A DNA stretch of 64,000 nt from Paraspadella gotoi (GCA_051294375.1 CM119264.1:15587473-15651472); one strand, 5' to 3'. Shown: positions 1 through 14,655, counted from the first letter of the stretch. Translations and numbers: made by a program. The notes: generated by a model from the letters alone, not told the origin.

Positions 1-16
1 CCTAGCAGATTTAAAA

Positions 17-63
17 AATCGACAGAATTTTGCGGAAATTTTTTCCGCAAAAACCTGTCGATT
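17..63. repeat. Strong hairpin at window start
   Basis: AATCGACAG (17-25) pairs with CTGTCGATT (55-63), and TTTTGCGGAA (28-37) with TTCCGCAAAA (43-52). Two mismatched bases separate the two stems. Possibly an end of a MITE cut by the window edge. Confidence 0.7.
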
Positions 64-785
64 GAGAGAAATTAATTTACTGACGCTTCCCCTTTCAATA
101 AAAGAAGGCGGTTTTTTTTAATTTTTCAACTTTAGTATATTTCTCATCTATTAAAACTATAAAATAAGTCAAAAACCGAGTTTTAGTTTAAATAAAACGC
201 ACCTCACAAATCCTCTCAAATTATAAATTAAAAATTAAAAATTTTTTGGCAGCAAAACTATTAAATTTTTTACCCTAATTTTTTAGGTACCAGAAGCACC
301 AACAATTGGGAATATTTGATAAGAATTATGGACATTTTGAAGTATTTTCGTTTAACAAATTGTAATAAAATGTAAAAATGTAAGTTTTTGACTAGTCAAT
401 TTAAAAATTAATTCATAGGCAAACAATAGATGACTAACGGCAAATGAACCAACTCGGAGGTAAAGAAGATAAGGACCCGAAAGCCGGAGTAAAAAATCTT
501 TTTTCAATGATCTTGGCGTTCAAATCTCAAGACAAAAGTCAAAATGGACAAAAATGGACATAATTTTTTTATTAAAAGTGGCAAAAATGATATTGATTCT
601 TGATTAGAAAATGCAGCAGATGATTTCATTTAATCCGTAGTCTAGCCAACTTTGTCTTAGAGTTAAAATTTAATCATTTTTGTTGGTAACATTCTAATAA
701 TATTGAAAAAAGTTTTTTTTTACTAAATTCTTCGTAGAAATCACTGCCCTGAAAATAACAGATAATCTGGATATAGTGACTTGAT

Positions 786-905
786 AATCATGACCTTTTA
801 TGTCTTGCGTAATGGGGGTAGTAAATAAACCCAAAAGATTTAATCATTAAGTCAGTCAATAAAACCATTTCAAATAGGCTGTTCTGCGAAATTTTTTAAT
901 GAAGA
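786..905 (+). repeat. Dispersed repeat fragment
   Basis: CATGACCTTTTATGTCTTG, TTTAATCATTAAGTCAGTCA and nearby sequence recur at 9165-9295 just after a T2 SINE. Confidence 0.6.
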
Positions 906-1097
906 AAAAAAATTAGAAAAATGGTTAAGTTTTTTTTAAGCGAGATTTTTGCCTAGGATAGCAATATATAGTATTTTCTGATGTGAGGCACTCTGTTTAA
1001 AATGATTTCTATCCATTTTATTCATATCATATATTCATTATTCATATATTATTAAGTGAGAATAATATTCACAGAAATGGTACAATTTGTTTGACAG

Positions 1098-1205
1098 GTT
1101 CGTGAGATGTGGAGTCGGGGCGAACGCGTCGCCTGCGGTGCGATATCAGAAAACACCCGCATCGTTTTTCGCTCCTCTACTGCCAGCATCTCCATCTTTA
1201 TTCAG
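1098..1205 (+). CDS. DEPDC5: DEPDC5 window exon 1
   Basis: 36 codons, phase 0 at both ends, flanked by ttgacag and gtacag. It encodes [20 protein letters not shown] and then [16 protein letters not shown], matching the human stretch [20 protein letters not shown]. This is the end of the N-terminal domain. Upstream exons are outside the window; bases 1-1097 are intron. Confidence 0.9.
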
Positions 1206-4200
1206 GTACAGGGCTTGAGGAATGAGCTCGTTTTCATCTTCCCTCTGGTTTTTTTCACAAAATTTTGTAATCCCAGATGAGTGTTGAAATGTGGGAGTTC
1301 GATTCCAATGGGGATCTTTATTTCGAAAAGAGCGTTACCGGATTTTTAACGGAACTATTTTCGCGATGGAAAGACGACCACTGCAATCATGACGTCACGA
1401 TCGTATTGTTTTCAAGGAATTTCATTATTGCTACTATTTTTTTAAAAACAAATCTTTGGCAATAATGATAATATTAATAACAGGGTTTTCTATGAAGCCG
1501 AATCTTTGAACGATTTTCCTGCCGATATGCGACACTGTATTTTGCAAAATACAAGCGGAATATTTTATGAAGATTATTATTTAGTACCTGTTCAGAATGA
1601 GAGATACGAGGTAAGTACTTCAATTCATGTGTCTAAATCAGCGGATTTCTAATTTTTTTGCTATTTATCTTTGATTTTAATGAACTTCTGAAAAATTAAA
1701 CAAGTTTGAGCAAACAATGGTCGGATACTGCCTACGATTTAAATTAATTAGATTAATCGATTAATTAATTAATATGACTTAATATGTAATAATTAATTAT
1801 TAATTATATATTCAAACTATATTCATCATCGATTCCTTTAAATGGTTTAGGACAGTTATTAAAATGTTTGTTTACTTTTATCAAAACAAACAAATATCCT
1901 CTATTTTATTTTTTCTCCTCTTCTCTCTCTCTCTTCTCTCTCTCCTCTCTCTCTTTTATTTTATGCAATTGCGACGATCTTTTAATGCTTTTAAGTTTTT
2001 TTTTTTAACTTGCATCATTTTTTCACATGTAATTTAATTTAATTAATTTAATTAATTTAAAACATTATTAGTAATCATTAATATTAAAGATTCAAGTTAA
2101 AATGTGCTAATTTAATGCTGCATTTTTCTTGCTTCTCTCTCTCTCTCTCTTGTGCAATTGCGACGATCCTTATGCTCATTTTCTCTGCCTTCTCTTTCTC
2201 TCTTCTTCTCTCTTTGCAAATTGCGACGATCGGGCTTATGCCTCATTTTCTGCTCTCTCTCTATCTCTCACACACTTTCCTACCCACTTCACAAAATTTC
2301 ATCTCCAATCTATTATGGGCGTTAAAATACGTAAAAAAGACTTTCAAGTAACATGTGGACTTAATATTTTTTATCATTTTAAACTCATTTTTCCACTCGT
2401 ACGTTTTTCCACCGGAAAACTTGTATCATTCAAGGCATCGTTACACATTTTTCTAACCCACACAAAAAATTTTGACACTCATATTCTATTCCATCTAATT
2501 TATGATTAATTAGAGTACTTATTGGTTAAAATAAGTTAAAATATTTTAGTAAATGCGACTTACGTTTTTTCCTCTTAAACTCACACGATTCCGTCGAAAC
2601 TTTATATCCAGCTTTATCACACACTTTACTACCCACACACAAAATTTCATTCCAATCCAGCCAGCCAATCACGAGTTATTGGAGCTTTTTGCTAAGGTGG
2701 GACGGATGGACGGATTGATTGACTGATTAATTAATTATTGATTAATTAATTGACTAATTGATTAATTAACTGATTAATTATTTGATTTATTAATACATCC
2801 TGCATATACATTTAATATAAAAGGAAAACGAATCAATCAATTAGTGAAACAGATTTTTTGTTTTTTTCCATTTAAACTCATTTCCACTAAAAAGATTCCA
2901 TCGAAACTTGGTTTCCTGTTCAATCACACACTTTTCTACTCACATACAAAATTCAGGTCAATCGATAATTAAGTTGTAATAAGCTAACTTGGTCAACTTG
3001 CATAATTTAATCAACTTGCATAATTTGGTCAACTGACATAATTTGGTTAACTGACATAATTTGGTTAACTGACATAATTTGGTTAACTGACATAATTTGG
3101 TTAACTGACATAATTTGGTCTACTGACATAATTTGGTCAACAGGCATAATTTGGTCAACTTGCAGAACTTGATCAACTTGCAGAATTTGGTCAACTGGCA
3201 TAATTTGGTCAACTTTAAGAATTTGGTCAACTGGCATATTTTTGGTCAATCAATCAATCAAAAAATTTATATCCAGCTTTATCACATACTTTCTTTCATT
3301 TAAACTCATTTCCACTCGTACGTTTCCACCGAAAACTTTATATCAAGCATCGTTACACATTTTTCACCCACACAAAAAATATTGAACTCATTCTATCCAT
3401 CCAATTATGATTAATTAGAGTATTTATTTGGTTAATAATAAGTAAAATATTTAGTAAATGCGACTTATGTTTTTTTCCATTAAACTCACTTCCACTCACC
3501 ACGATTTCCGTCGAAACTTTATATTCCAGCTTTATCACCACACTTTCCTACCCACACACAAAATTTCATTTCCAATCCAACCAGGCCAATCACGAGTTAT
3601 TGGAGCTTTTTCTAAGTGGGACGGGATGGACGCGAGTTGATTGACTGACATTAATTAATTAATTGATTAATTAATGACTAATTATTTAATTAACTGATTA
3701 ATTATTTGATTTATTAATACATCCTGCATATACATTTTATAAAGGAAAAAAGAATCATGATCAATTAGTGAAACAGGTTTTTATTTTTTTTCCTTTTAAA
3801 CTCAATTTCCACTCAAAAGATTCCATCGAAACTTGGTTTCCTGTTCAATCACACACTTTTCTACTCACATACAAAATTCCAGGTCAATCGATAATTAAGT
3901 GGTAATAAGCTAACTTGGTCAACTTGCCTAATTTAATCAACTTGCATAATTTGGTCAACTGACTTAATTTGGTTAACTGACATAATTTGGTCTACTGACA
4001 TAATTTGGTCAACTGACATAATTTGGTCTACTGACATAATTTAGGTCAACTGACATAATTTTGATCAATTAGATAATTTGGTCAACGGCATAATTTGGTC
4101 AGCATAATTTGGTCAACAGGCATAATTGGTCAACAGGCATAATTTGTCAAACAGGCATAATTTGTCACACTTGATCAACTTGCAGAATTTGGTCAACTGG

Positions 4201-7200
4201 CATAATTTGGTCAACTTTAAGAATTTGGTCAACTGGCATATTTGGTCAATCAATCAATCAGAGAGAGATAGAGAGAGAGAAACTTTAAAAAATTCAAATA
4301 AATGTGTCTTTTGATTTTCTAAATTTGAACTCTTTTCCACTCCTACGATTCCATAAAAAATTTATATCCAGGCATATCACATACTTTCCTACCCACACAC
4401 AAAATTCAATTTCGATTTATCTATCCAATTTTTAATAAACATAATAATTATAAATAAATTTAAGTAAAATACTTCAAGTAAATATGACTTTTTGTTTTCC
4501 ATTTTTAACTCATTTCCACTCGCACGATTCCATCGAAACTTTAAATCCAGCTCAATCCACAGTTTCCTACCCACACACAAAAATTTATCATACCAATCCT
4601 CCATCCAATCACGAGTAATTGGAAGTTTTTTGCTAAGGTGGACGGCGACGGCGAGCGGGACGGACATCGTTTTTTTTGCATAATTAATCATAATTCGATG
4701 TTTCTGACATTGATATAAGTGTGTGCCCGACAATATTGAGGGGCGGACCGACGGACCGACAAAGTGAGTTATAGAGTCGGATCTGCTGATAAGCAGATCC
4801 GACTAAAAAAAAAGAAATCAAAAGGCAGCAGCAGAAGAAGCAGGAGAAAAGAGAGAAAAAAGAATAAGCCCCTGCAGAGCCAGCTGCAGACTCGTTTTTT
4901 CCCCCTATGATTATGAATCGTGACTAGGCAAAAGAGAGAGGAGAGAGACATGTAATTAAAAGTGAAAGAGAGAGAGAAAGAAATATAAAAATAAAAGAGA
5001 AAATTTGTTTGTTTTTGATAAAATGTAAACAAAACATATTTAATAACTGTCCAGACTCAATTTTAAGCACATCGATGATGAGAAGCTGTATATAAATTTT
5101 CAGCTTCATACACCCAAATTTAATCAGAAAAAAGGCGATCTATAATTTGGGAACGCCGACGACGACGCCACTTATGGGCAAAAGCAATACAATATCGTCC
5201 ACGCGTTCTTTGTATAGGAGGAAAAAGAAAATGGAATTTTACTTGCCATCTCTGAATGATAAAAACCTGAAAGGTTGCTGTCTGGACAAGAGGCTTAGGC
5301 TAAGTCGAAAAATTTGTCCAAACTCAGTTTTTTTTTTAAATTGCAGTTGAAGTTGGTAAGTTAATTTTTTGAGAAAATTTGATAACTTTTGCTTACTAAT
5401 TTTTGCCAAAATTTAGACTCAATCAAACATCTCTATGTCAAACGATATCAGTAAACCGAGAGCTTTAATTTAAGACCACTCCCAACTTTCTCCGACTTTT
5501 GGTTAAAAAGTTATTATCAAAATATATTATTTTTTCTTTTAAAAAGTAATGGAATGGTGAGTATTTATTGAGAATATAATAAGACTTTTAATCTAAAAAA
5601 TTGAGGATACCAACGAGTTCTTATAGACAGTCTTCTTTCAATTAATTCATAAATAAAATTTTTCTTTCAAGCTTAAATATAGGTACACTTATCCCCAAAA
5701 ATTTAAAAAAATATAATTAAATTTGTAATAATTTACCATAATGATTTTATATAATTTTACTTAATATATATGGACTAGAAACTATAGGATGTGACCTTCA
5801 TTTTGAGCTATGTGCCAACTCTTTACGATTAAATATTTTATTGATACATACCAAAAAAAGCCCTAAAAATCTTTTAAAAATGTAATTTTTAATTTATTTT
5901 AAGTCATTATCTCAGTGCATATATAACTTATTTTAAGTCAAATGATTTTATTCAGCAGATTAAAGTGTAAGGCACATATTAAATACCATTAGTTTGTATT
6001 ATTTTATCATAATTTAATCAGGAAACTTAATTTTCAGCCAATTTTTAACCAAATTTACCTATACTTTTGATTTTTACAGCAACAAAGTACTAAAACAGGT
6101 AAATAAAAATTGATGATAAAATCTGTAAGCCAAAAGACCTTAGAAGGTATTATATAGGTTTTAAAAATTTTTCTCATAAAGATTTAATGATATAAGGACA
6201 ATAAAAAAATAAAAAATTATATATATAAATTAAAGATTGAAGAAAAATAATGATATTACAGTTAGTTTTTTCTTATTTATCATGATTCTATATTATAAAA
6301 AGATAGCCATATTCTTAAACCACTAATTATTAAAAGTTTTATTTTACTTAAAAGAGTAGGTAAATTTTTTAAAAAAATTATATTATATAAAACATATTTC
6401 CTACACTCTAAACAATCACAACTTCATACCATAATTCTCACTTCTATTACAGATATAATAGCTACAACCACCTACTTATGACTACTATATGATATCTATT
6501 TAAAATATATTATAATTATAATAACAACCATGATAACAATATTGACCAAACAATTATAATGACCCAAAAAAAAATTATTCCCACACCAAACACAAAAACC
6601 TCAACCACTGAGACCCCGTACATACCACGACTACTACTACAAGCACTACAATAATCATAAAAACTAACTGTAATATCATTATTTTCTTGCAATCTTTAAT
6701 TTATATATATAATTTTTTTATTTTTTTATTGTCCTTAATATCATTAAATCTTTATGAGAAAAATTTTTTAAACCTATATAATACCTTCTAAGGTCTTTTG
6801 GCTTACAGATTTTATCATCAATTTTTATACCGTGCTTTTAGTACTTTGTTGCTGTAAAATCAAAAGTATATGTAAATTTGTTTAAAAATTGGCTGAAAAT
6901 TAAGTGTCCTGATTAAATAGATAAAATAATACAACTAATGGTATATAATATGTGCCTTAAACTTTAATCTGCTGAATAAAATCATTTGACTTAAAATAAG
7001 TTATATATTGCACTGAGATATGACTTAAATAAATTAAAATATACATTTTAAAAGATTTTTTAGGGCTTTTTTTGGTAGTACCTCAATAAACATATTATCG
7101 TAAAGATTGTTGGCAATAGGCTCAAAATGAAGGTCACATCCTATAGTTTCTAGGTCCATATATATTAAGTCAAAATTATTATAAAATCATTATTGGTAAA

Positions 7201-10200
7201 TTATTTACAAGATTTAATTTATATTTTTTAAATTTTTTGGGGGAATAATGTACCTATAATTTAAGCTTGAAGAAAAAATTTATTTTATGAATTAATTGAA
7301 AGAAGACTGTCTATAGAACTCGTTGGTATCCTCAATTTTTTAGAGATTAAAGTCTTATTATATTCTCAATAATACTCACCATTCCATTCTTTTTTAAAGA
7401 AAAAATAATATATTTTGATTAATAACTTTTTAACCAAAAGTCGATTCTCCTTTTNNNNNNNNNNNNNNNNNNNNNNNNNNNNNNNNNNNNNNNNNNNNNN
7501 NNNNNNNNNNNNNNNNNNNNNNNNNNNNNNNNNNNNNNNNNNNNNNNNNNNNNNNNNNNNNNNNNNNNNNNNNNNNNNNNNNNNNNNNNNNNNNNNNNNN
7601 NNNNNNNNNNNNNNNNNNNNNNNNNNNNNNNNNNNNNNNNNNNNNNNNNNNNNNNNNNNNNNNNNNNNNNNNNNNNNNNNNNNNNNNNNNNNNNNNNNNN
7701 NNNNNNNNNNNNNNNNNNNNNNNNNNNNNNNNNNNNNNNNNNNNNNNNNNNNNNNNNNNNNNNNNNNAAAAATATGAGTCACATTTACTTGAATCTTTTT
7801 ACTTACTTTCCTACAAAATTTCATGTCAATCTATTATGGGTTAAAATGTGTGAAGAAGCGAGATATAAAGTTTTGACGGAATTGTGCCAGTGGAAATGAG
7901 TTTAAATGGAAAAAACATAAGTCACATTTACTTGAATCTTTATTATTTATGATTTCTAATTTATGATAACTAATAAATATTTTAATTATTTAATTAATTA
8001 ATTTAATTTTTTAATATTTATTTATAGATAGGAAAGGCCAAAAATTTTTTTGAGAATTTTTAAATTTTAAGACCAGATTCAGATAGCTTATAACAAGTTT
8101 GAGCAAACAATGTCGGATCTGCCTACAATAATTAATTAATTAATTAATCGATTAATTAATTAATTATCGTATTATTGTATTATTATTGTTTGCTCAAACT
8201 TGTTAAAAAAAAAAATGAATGAGGATTGAACTTGTAAAATTAGGCTTCGCATTTGTGCATGTTATCATTTTGCTATCGCAACATCGCGTTTTTATTTCGT
8301 TATTTCTTCTCGTCACTCTCTCTTTATTTTTATTTTTCTTTCTTTCCTTTCTATTCCTTCTTTCCTTTTTATTCCTTCTTTCCTTTCTATTCCTTCTTTC
8401 CTTTCTATTCCTTCTTTCCTTTCTATTCCTTCTTTCCTTTCTATTCCTTCTTTCCTTTCTATTCCTTCTTTCCTTTCTATTCCTTATTTCCTTTCTATTC
8501 TTTCCTTCCTTTCTATTTTCTTTCCTTTATATTCTTTCTTTTCTTTCTCTCCTTTCTTTCCTATCTATTCTTTTCTTCTTTTTCTTTGTTTATAAATTAA
8601 TTTGATTTTTTTAGTATGAAAATTTGTCGTCAATCCAGATTTTTCTTATGCGATTGCGACGATCCTGATGCTTTTAAGATAAGGAGAATGTAAAAATTAA
8701 AAATAAAAATTACCAATAGTTGTCTAGAATATATGGGGGGGGAAAAAACCTAGTTTAAAAATATGATTGGGAAGTTTGGTAACTAAGACATCCTCCATTG
8801 AAAGTGAAAAAAAAATCGGAATGCAGCTAGTGTAAAGAGATAATATGGACATAATTGTGGATAAGGCGCTACGTGGGCTGAAGATGACTGTCCGTAACTT
8901 CTATATTCAAATCTATAACCATTAACCACCTCAAGCAGCCATGGAACGGGTCCCTGGACTTGGAAACGGGCTTGAGGTTTTGCCATGCTCCCAAGGCGGC
9001 TTACGGCCGTCCTCACGCTTCCCGCAGGTTAGGTACCGGGTTATGGGATTGAACCCGGTACCTAGTGGTCATAAGCTGAAGGCTTTACTCAATGAGCCAC
9101 CGGGTCACGACTGAAAGTGTCATGCTTTTAGGCGGGGTGAAATTATGTAATGCCCAACTACATAATGACCTTTTATGTCTTGTATAATGGAGGCAGTAAA
9201 GAAACCTAAAAAATTCAATCATTAAGTCAGTCAATGAACCCTTTCCTATTAGCTATTAAGCGAAAAAATTTTTTCTTAATTAAAGTGGATGATAAATAAT
9301 AGAAATAAATTTCCTGTTATATTTAAAAGAAAATTATCAATACAATTTAACACAATGTCTTGCTTTGTAAAAAAAGTAATTTTTTAAAGTTTTATTTTGA
9401 TAAACAAGCAGTGTGTCAAGCTTTTTGTTGCAGTTGAAGATAATGAAAACGTCCAGACTGTTTATAGAGTTAAGCACTGGGGAACCTAAATTTTATTTGA
9501 GTGAACAAACAAAGATATTTAGATGTGATATAGTATAATTAAGAAGTACAAAAAATATTTTGCTTATATTGTTTGGGCAACATTATCATTAATTACACTA
9601 TATTTATAGTAATATCCTTATAAAATCATATTTTTTTTAAATATTTTTAAAAAAAATTTTATTGAAGATTGTGATTCTTCATAAAAAGTTAGATCATAAA
9701 TCTAATATATGTTATTAAAAATTTCAATGTCTTCAGCGTCAAAAATGAGGAAAAAAAGGCCAAATTCTCCACTTTTTCATGCTCTGTAGTAAAAACTATC
9801 ATATGATGAAACGTTTTGTTCATTTTTCGCAGCTTTAATCTAAAAATATCATATAACATATTTTACAAAAGTTTTTCATTTTTTTCCGGCGAATCCAAAA
9901 CTTCTTAAAATTAAAAAAATATGATTTTGAAATTTTATGATTTTATAAGGATATTACTATTAAGAAAATTCAATTAATGATACTGTTAAGCCAAATTTTT
10001 TTAAAGAAAGGATTAATTATTTTTATTACATATACAAAGGCCCCAAACAAACATTGTTCCGTCTCTCAATCTTTTCATCACTCCACCCTACTGTTTATAT
10101 CAAGCAGAAAACATTTTTGTATTTATTATTTTTCATATTTAAAAAGACATTTTATCAAGCTACTACAACAATTTTTGCTTGCTTTTTACTTTAATTGAAA

Positions 10201-13200
10201 AATACAAGCAAATTTATGGAGTCAAGTTTTTTCGGTAAATAGAGAAATAAAAATTTCGCCAAACACTTCCGGTCCCTACTTATGGTTTAAGAAATCAGAG
10301 AAAGGTTTCCTATTTTTAGTCGGTTCTGCTTTCAGCAGATCCCGACTCTATAATTCACTTTGTCGGTCCGCCCCTCAATCTTGTCGGGCATTCACTTATA
10401 TCATGTCAGAACATCGAATTATGATAAATTATGCAAAAAAAAGATATCCGTCCGTCCGTCCCACCTTAGCAAAAAACACCAATTACTGGATGGATTGGAA
10501 TGAAATTTTGTGTGTGGGTAGGGAAGTGTGTGATTGAGCTGGATATGAAGTTTCGATGGAATCGTCCGAGTGGAAATGAGTTTAAATTAAAAAAAAAAAA
10601 AAAAAAATTTCACTATTTGAACACCAATTACTCATGAATGGATGGGCCGATTGACTTAAAATTTTTTATTTTGGTAGAAATGTGTGTGATTAAACTGGAA
10701 ATCAAGTTTTGATGGAATTGTTTGAGTGGAAATGAATTTAAATGGAAAAAACAAAGAACCTGTTTCACGAATTGATTATGCTTCTTTTTCTATTTATTTT
10801 AACTGTAAATGCAAGATGTATTAATTAATCAAATAATTAATCAGTTAATTAGTCAATTAATTAATCAGTAATTAATTAATCAGTTAATTAATCAATCAAA
10901 AGAAACATTTTTGATCAAATTAATTATTTAATTACATTTAATAAATTAATTATTAATTAAATAATTAATTAATTACCATAATGATCGTGGGCAGATCCGA
11001 CGTTTGCTCAAACTTGTTTTTAGTCGGATCTGCTTTCAGCACTTTGTTGGTCCGTCGGTCCGCCCCCTCAATCTTGTCGGGCATTCACTTACATCATGTC
11101 AGAACATCAAATTATGATAAATTATGCAAAAAAAAGATATCCGTCCGTCCCACCTTAGCAAAAAGCTCCAATAACTCGTGATTGGGTGGTTGGATTGGAA
11201 TGAAATTTTGTGTGTGGGTAGGAAAGTGTGTGATGAAGCTAGATATAAAGTTTTGACAGAATTGGGCCAGTGTAAATGAGTATAAATGGAAAAAACATAA
11301 GTCACATTTACTTGAATCTTTATTATTTATTAATACTAATAAATTTTTTAATTAATTAATTAATTTGAAAAAATGATGCGAGTTGAAAAAATGATGCGAG
11401 TTGAAAAAATGATGCGAGTTGAAAAATGATGCGAGTTGAAAAAATGTATGCGAGTTGAAAAAATAGATGCGAGTTGAAAAATATGTGGCGAGTTGAAAAT
11501 GATGCGAGTTGAAAAAATGATGCGAGTTGAAAAAATGATGCGAGTGAAAAAATGATGCGAGTTGAAAAAATTGATGCGAGTTGAAAAATGATGCGGAGTT
11601 GAAAAAATGATGGCGAGTTGAAAAAAATGAATTGCGAGTTGAAAAAATGATGCGAGTTTGAAAAATGATGCGAGTTGAAATGATGCGAGTTGAAAAAATG
11701 ATGCGATTGAAATAGGCGAGTTGAAAAAATTGATGCGAGTTGAAAAAATGATGCGAGTTGAAAAAATGATGGCGAGTTGAAAAAATGATGCGAGTTGAAA
11801 AATATGCGAGTTGAAAAAATGATGCGAGTTGAAAAAATGATGCGAGTTGAAAAAATGATGCGAGTTGAAAAAAATGATGCGAGTTGAAAAAATGATGCGA
11901 GTTGAAAAAATGATGCGAGTTGAAAATGATGCAGTTGAAATGATGCGAGTTGAAAAAATGATGCGAGTTGAAAAAGATGATATGATGCGAGTTGAAAAAA
12001 TGATGCGAGTTGAAAAAAATGATGGCGAGTTGAAAAAATGATGCGAGTTGAAAAAATGATGCCGAGTTTGAAAAAATGATGCGAGTTGAAAAAATGATGC
12101 GAGTTGAAAAAATGATGCGAGGTTGAAAAATGAATGCGATTGAAAATGATGCGAGTTGAAAAAATGATGGGTCGAGTTGAAAAAATGATGCGAGTTGAAA
12201 AAATGATGCGAGTTGAAAAAATGCGAGTTGAAAAAATGGCGAGTTGAAAAAAATGATGCGATGTTGAAAAAATGATGCGAGTGATGCGAGTTGAAAAAAT
12301 ATGCGAGTTGAAAAAATGATGCGAGTGAAGATGCGAGTTGAAAAATGATGCGAGTTGAAAAATGATGCGAGTTGAAAAAATGATGCGAGTTGAAAAAAAT
12401 TTAAAAAAATATTGTGATTTATCATCTGATTTGCTGATTACGCGTTAATTATCGTAAGACAGATCCGACATTGTTGGGCTTCAAACTTGTTTAAATACTA
12501 GCGCCTTAGAAATCTTAAGAAAAATTTTATTCTGACAAATTTGGCCTTAGGAATTTAAAAACGGTTTTTTGCATGTGAATATTACCATCAAGCATCATCC
12601 TCCATGAACCTGCATAAAAATAAATTCTCGAATTAAAATTAAGTCTCGAATGAGGTATCTGTTTCATGCCGTTTTTTTGCTAATTCATATTAAGGACTGG
12701 TCGCCTGCGTTGGTTGTTTTGAAAAAGCTCTTTCATAGCTGGAAAGATAAAATTTATCGTCATCATCGTGACTCGTTCAGCAATTTTTCTGTTCCAATCG
12801 CTCACCTGTCTAATGCTGCGCAAGGAAACTATCTTGAAGTTCTCAATATAAGTCTCAACTTATACGACAAGAGCTATATAGACAGAATATTCGATCACAC
12901 AGGTACTTGGCATAAATGGATACGCCTTGATATGGAACCAAATGGCTTTCATTGAGTAACTTCCCAGGACAAGTGACGATCGTCCTGACAGCTGGTTCTG
13001 GCGTTTTTGAAGTGGAAAGAGATCTCGCTCATCTTACTAAACAAAGGCATGTAGGGTTTGTTTCTGTTTTAATTCTATAGTGCAGTTTAAAATGTTCAAA
13101 AGTAAACTGAACAGCGGAACTAGTTGAAAACTAAGAGTTTTGTAATATACAGTGTAGTGAATCAAAACTTATAATAGAATTTATCATTAGATTTCATTGA

Positions 13201-14655
13201 CAAATAATCATTGAACTTTATTTTATAATACATCTAAATGAGGTTTTCTCTTTCTGGTATATGTTTTATTTTTTTCATTCTCGAACAATACTCCATGGTA
13301 CCGAGAAGAAAGCAATATTGGTTGAATTCGCTCTGCGCCGGATTTAAGCTTAAAACCACTACTAAATATGTTAACATTCCCTCGCAGTATATAATATTAA
13401 TATATGTAATATTAAGAAGGCTATTAGAATAGAAATAACTAGTATTCAAGGTCGGGAAACCATGCATTAAAGCCTAGTCGATCAGAGCTATATATAAGGG
13501 AGCTGCAAGCAACAAATGCAGCATACCCAAAACCAACAATATGCGTGCAGGTAGTTGCTTTCTATGCTAAAAGGAAAATGATAAAAAGAGCAAATGAAGA
13601 ACTCAATTTAAAAAATATTTACTGAAACATCTTATCTTTACTACCCTAAGCTGCAACAGTTTGAGAAGATATTTTTATCCTTGATTACTAAAAGCAATTT
13701 TAAAAAGATGTAAAAATTTATTTTTTCTTAAGTTCGCACTCTGCACTATGGCTGAGTGCAATCTCTGTAAGCTTGTGAAAACAATAAATAATGTAGTTGG
13801 GACTATGTATAAAATATTAAGTTAATAGCATAAAAACGAAAGCGAAAAACCATTTCAATATGTATGCTAGCGTGCATCAATTTAAGGTCCAAAAAGAAAA
13901 TTACAAAATACATTGGGCAAAAACCATTTTTTGTCGTAAACCATTGAATTGCTATTTTTCTGCTAATAAAATCCCTGGAACTATATACTATCCATTAACT
14001 GTTAAAACCTTAATTGCACTAAACTTTAATCTCATTAGAGTCGAAAAATCGGTTTTTCGGCTCCAGGGATTTTATTAGCAGAAAAATGCCAGTTATCGAA
14101 TATCAACTCAATGCCTTGACAAAAAACGGATTTTGGTCCAATGTATTTTGCAATTTTCTTTTTATCATCGCAATCGCTTAGCGTTTGCAACGATATTGTA
14201 ACGCTTTTGCTCATAAGTGGCGTCGTCGTCGGCGTTGTCGTCGGCGTTCCAAATTATAGATCGCCTTTTTTATGATTAAATTTGGGTGTATGAAGCTGAA
14301 AATTTATATACAGCTTCTCATCATTGATGTGCTTAAAATTGAGTCTGGACAGTTATTAAATGTTTTGTTTACGTTTTATCATAAGCAAATTTTATTGCTT
14401 TTATTTTTATATTTCTTTCTCTCTCTCTCTTTTCTCTTTTAATTACATGTCTCTCTCCCTCTCTCTTTTCCCTAGTCACTGATTCATAAACAAAGGGGAA
14501 AAAACGAGTCTGCAGCTGGCTCCGCAGGGGCGTATTCTTTTCTCTTTTTTCTCCTGCTCCTTCTGCCTTTTGATTTCTTTATCTGCAGCTGGCTCTGCAG
14601 GGGCTCTTTCTTTTTCTCTCTTTTCTACTGCTGCTTCTGCTGCTGCCTTTTGATT

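Larger units (their letters stand above)
1700..4808 (-). mobile_element. Composite interspersed repeat, long copy
   Basis: One end is a version of CAAGTTTGAGCAAACAATG + GTCGGATCTGCC at about 1700. The other is the hairpin GTCGGATCTGCT / AGCAGATCCGAC ending at about 4805. Between lie AT-rich TTAATTAA runs, CT tracts, TGCAATTGCGACGATC, repeated ~100-bp blocks (ACCCACACACAAAATTTCA, AATCACGAGT, CTAAGGTGGGACGGA) and two 18-bp arrays. The same components recur in both orientations elsewhere in the window. No transposase was recognised. The terminal hairpin followed by CTAA is vaguely Helitron-like, but this is only a suggestion. Confidence 0.7.

Noticed and set aside
2985-4314. CRISPR-like appearance of regularly spaced repeats with variable bases
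   Set aside because: Units are directly adjacent with no spacers, and the surroundings are eukaryotic with spliced genes.
5147-5350. 67-codon + strand [14 protein letters not shown]...
   Set aside because: Lies in a dispersed repeat, has biased simple composition and no recognisable domain.
8219-8605. 128-codon hydrophobic + strand ORF that looks like a membrane protein
   Set aside because: Produced by the 18-bp pyrimidine array and flanking CT-rich sequence.
11352-12425. 357-codon - strand ORF rich in [13 protein letters not shown]
   Set aside because: It is the translation of the 18-bp array; indels shift the unit between frames, and composition is explained entirely by the repeat.
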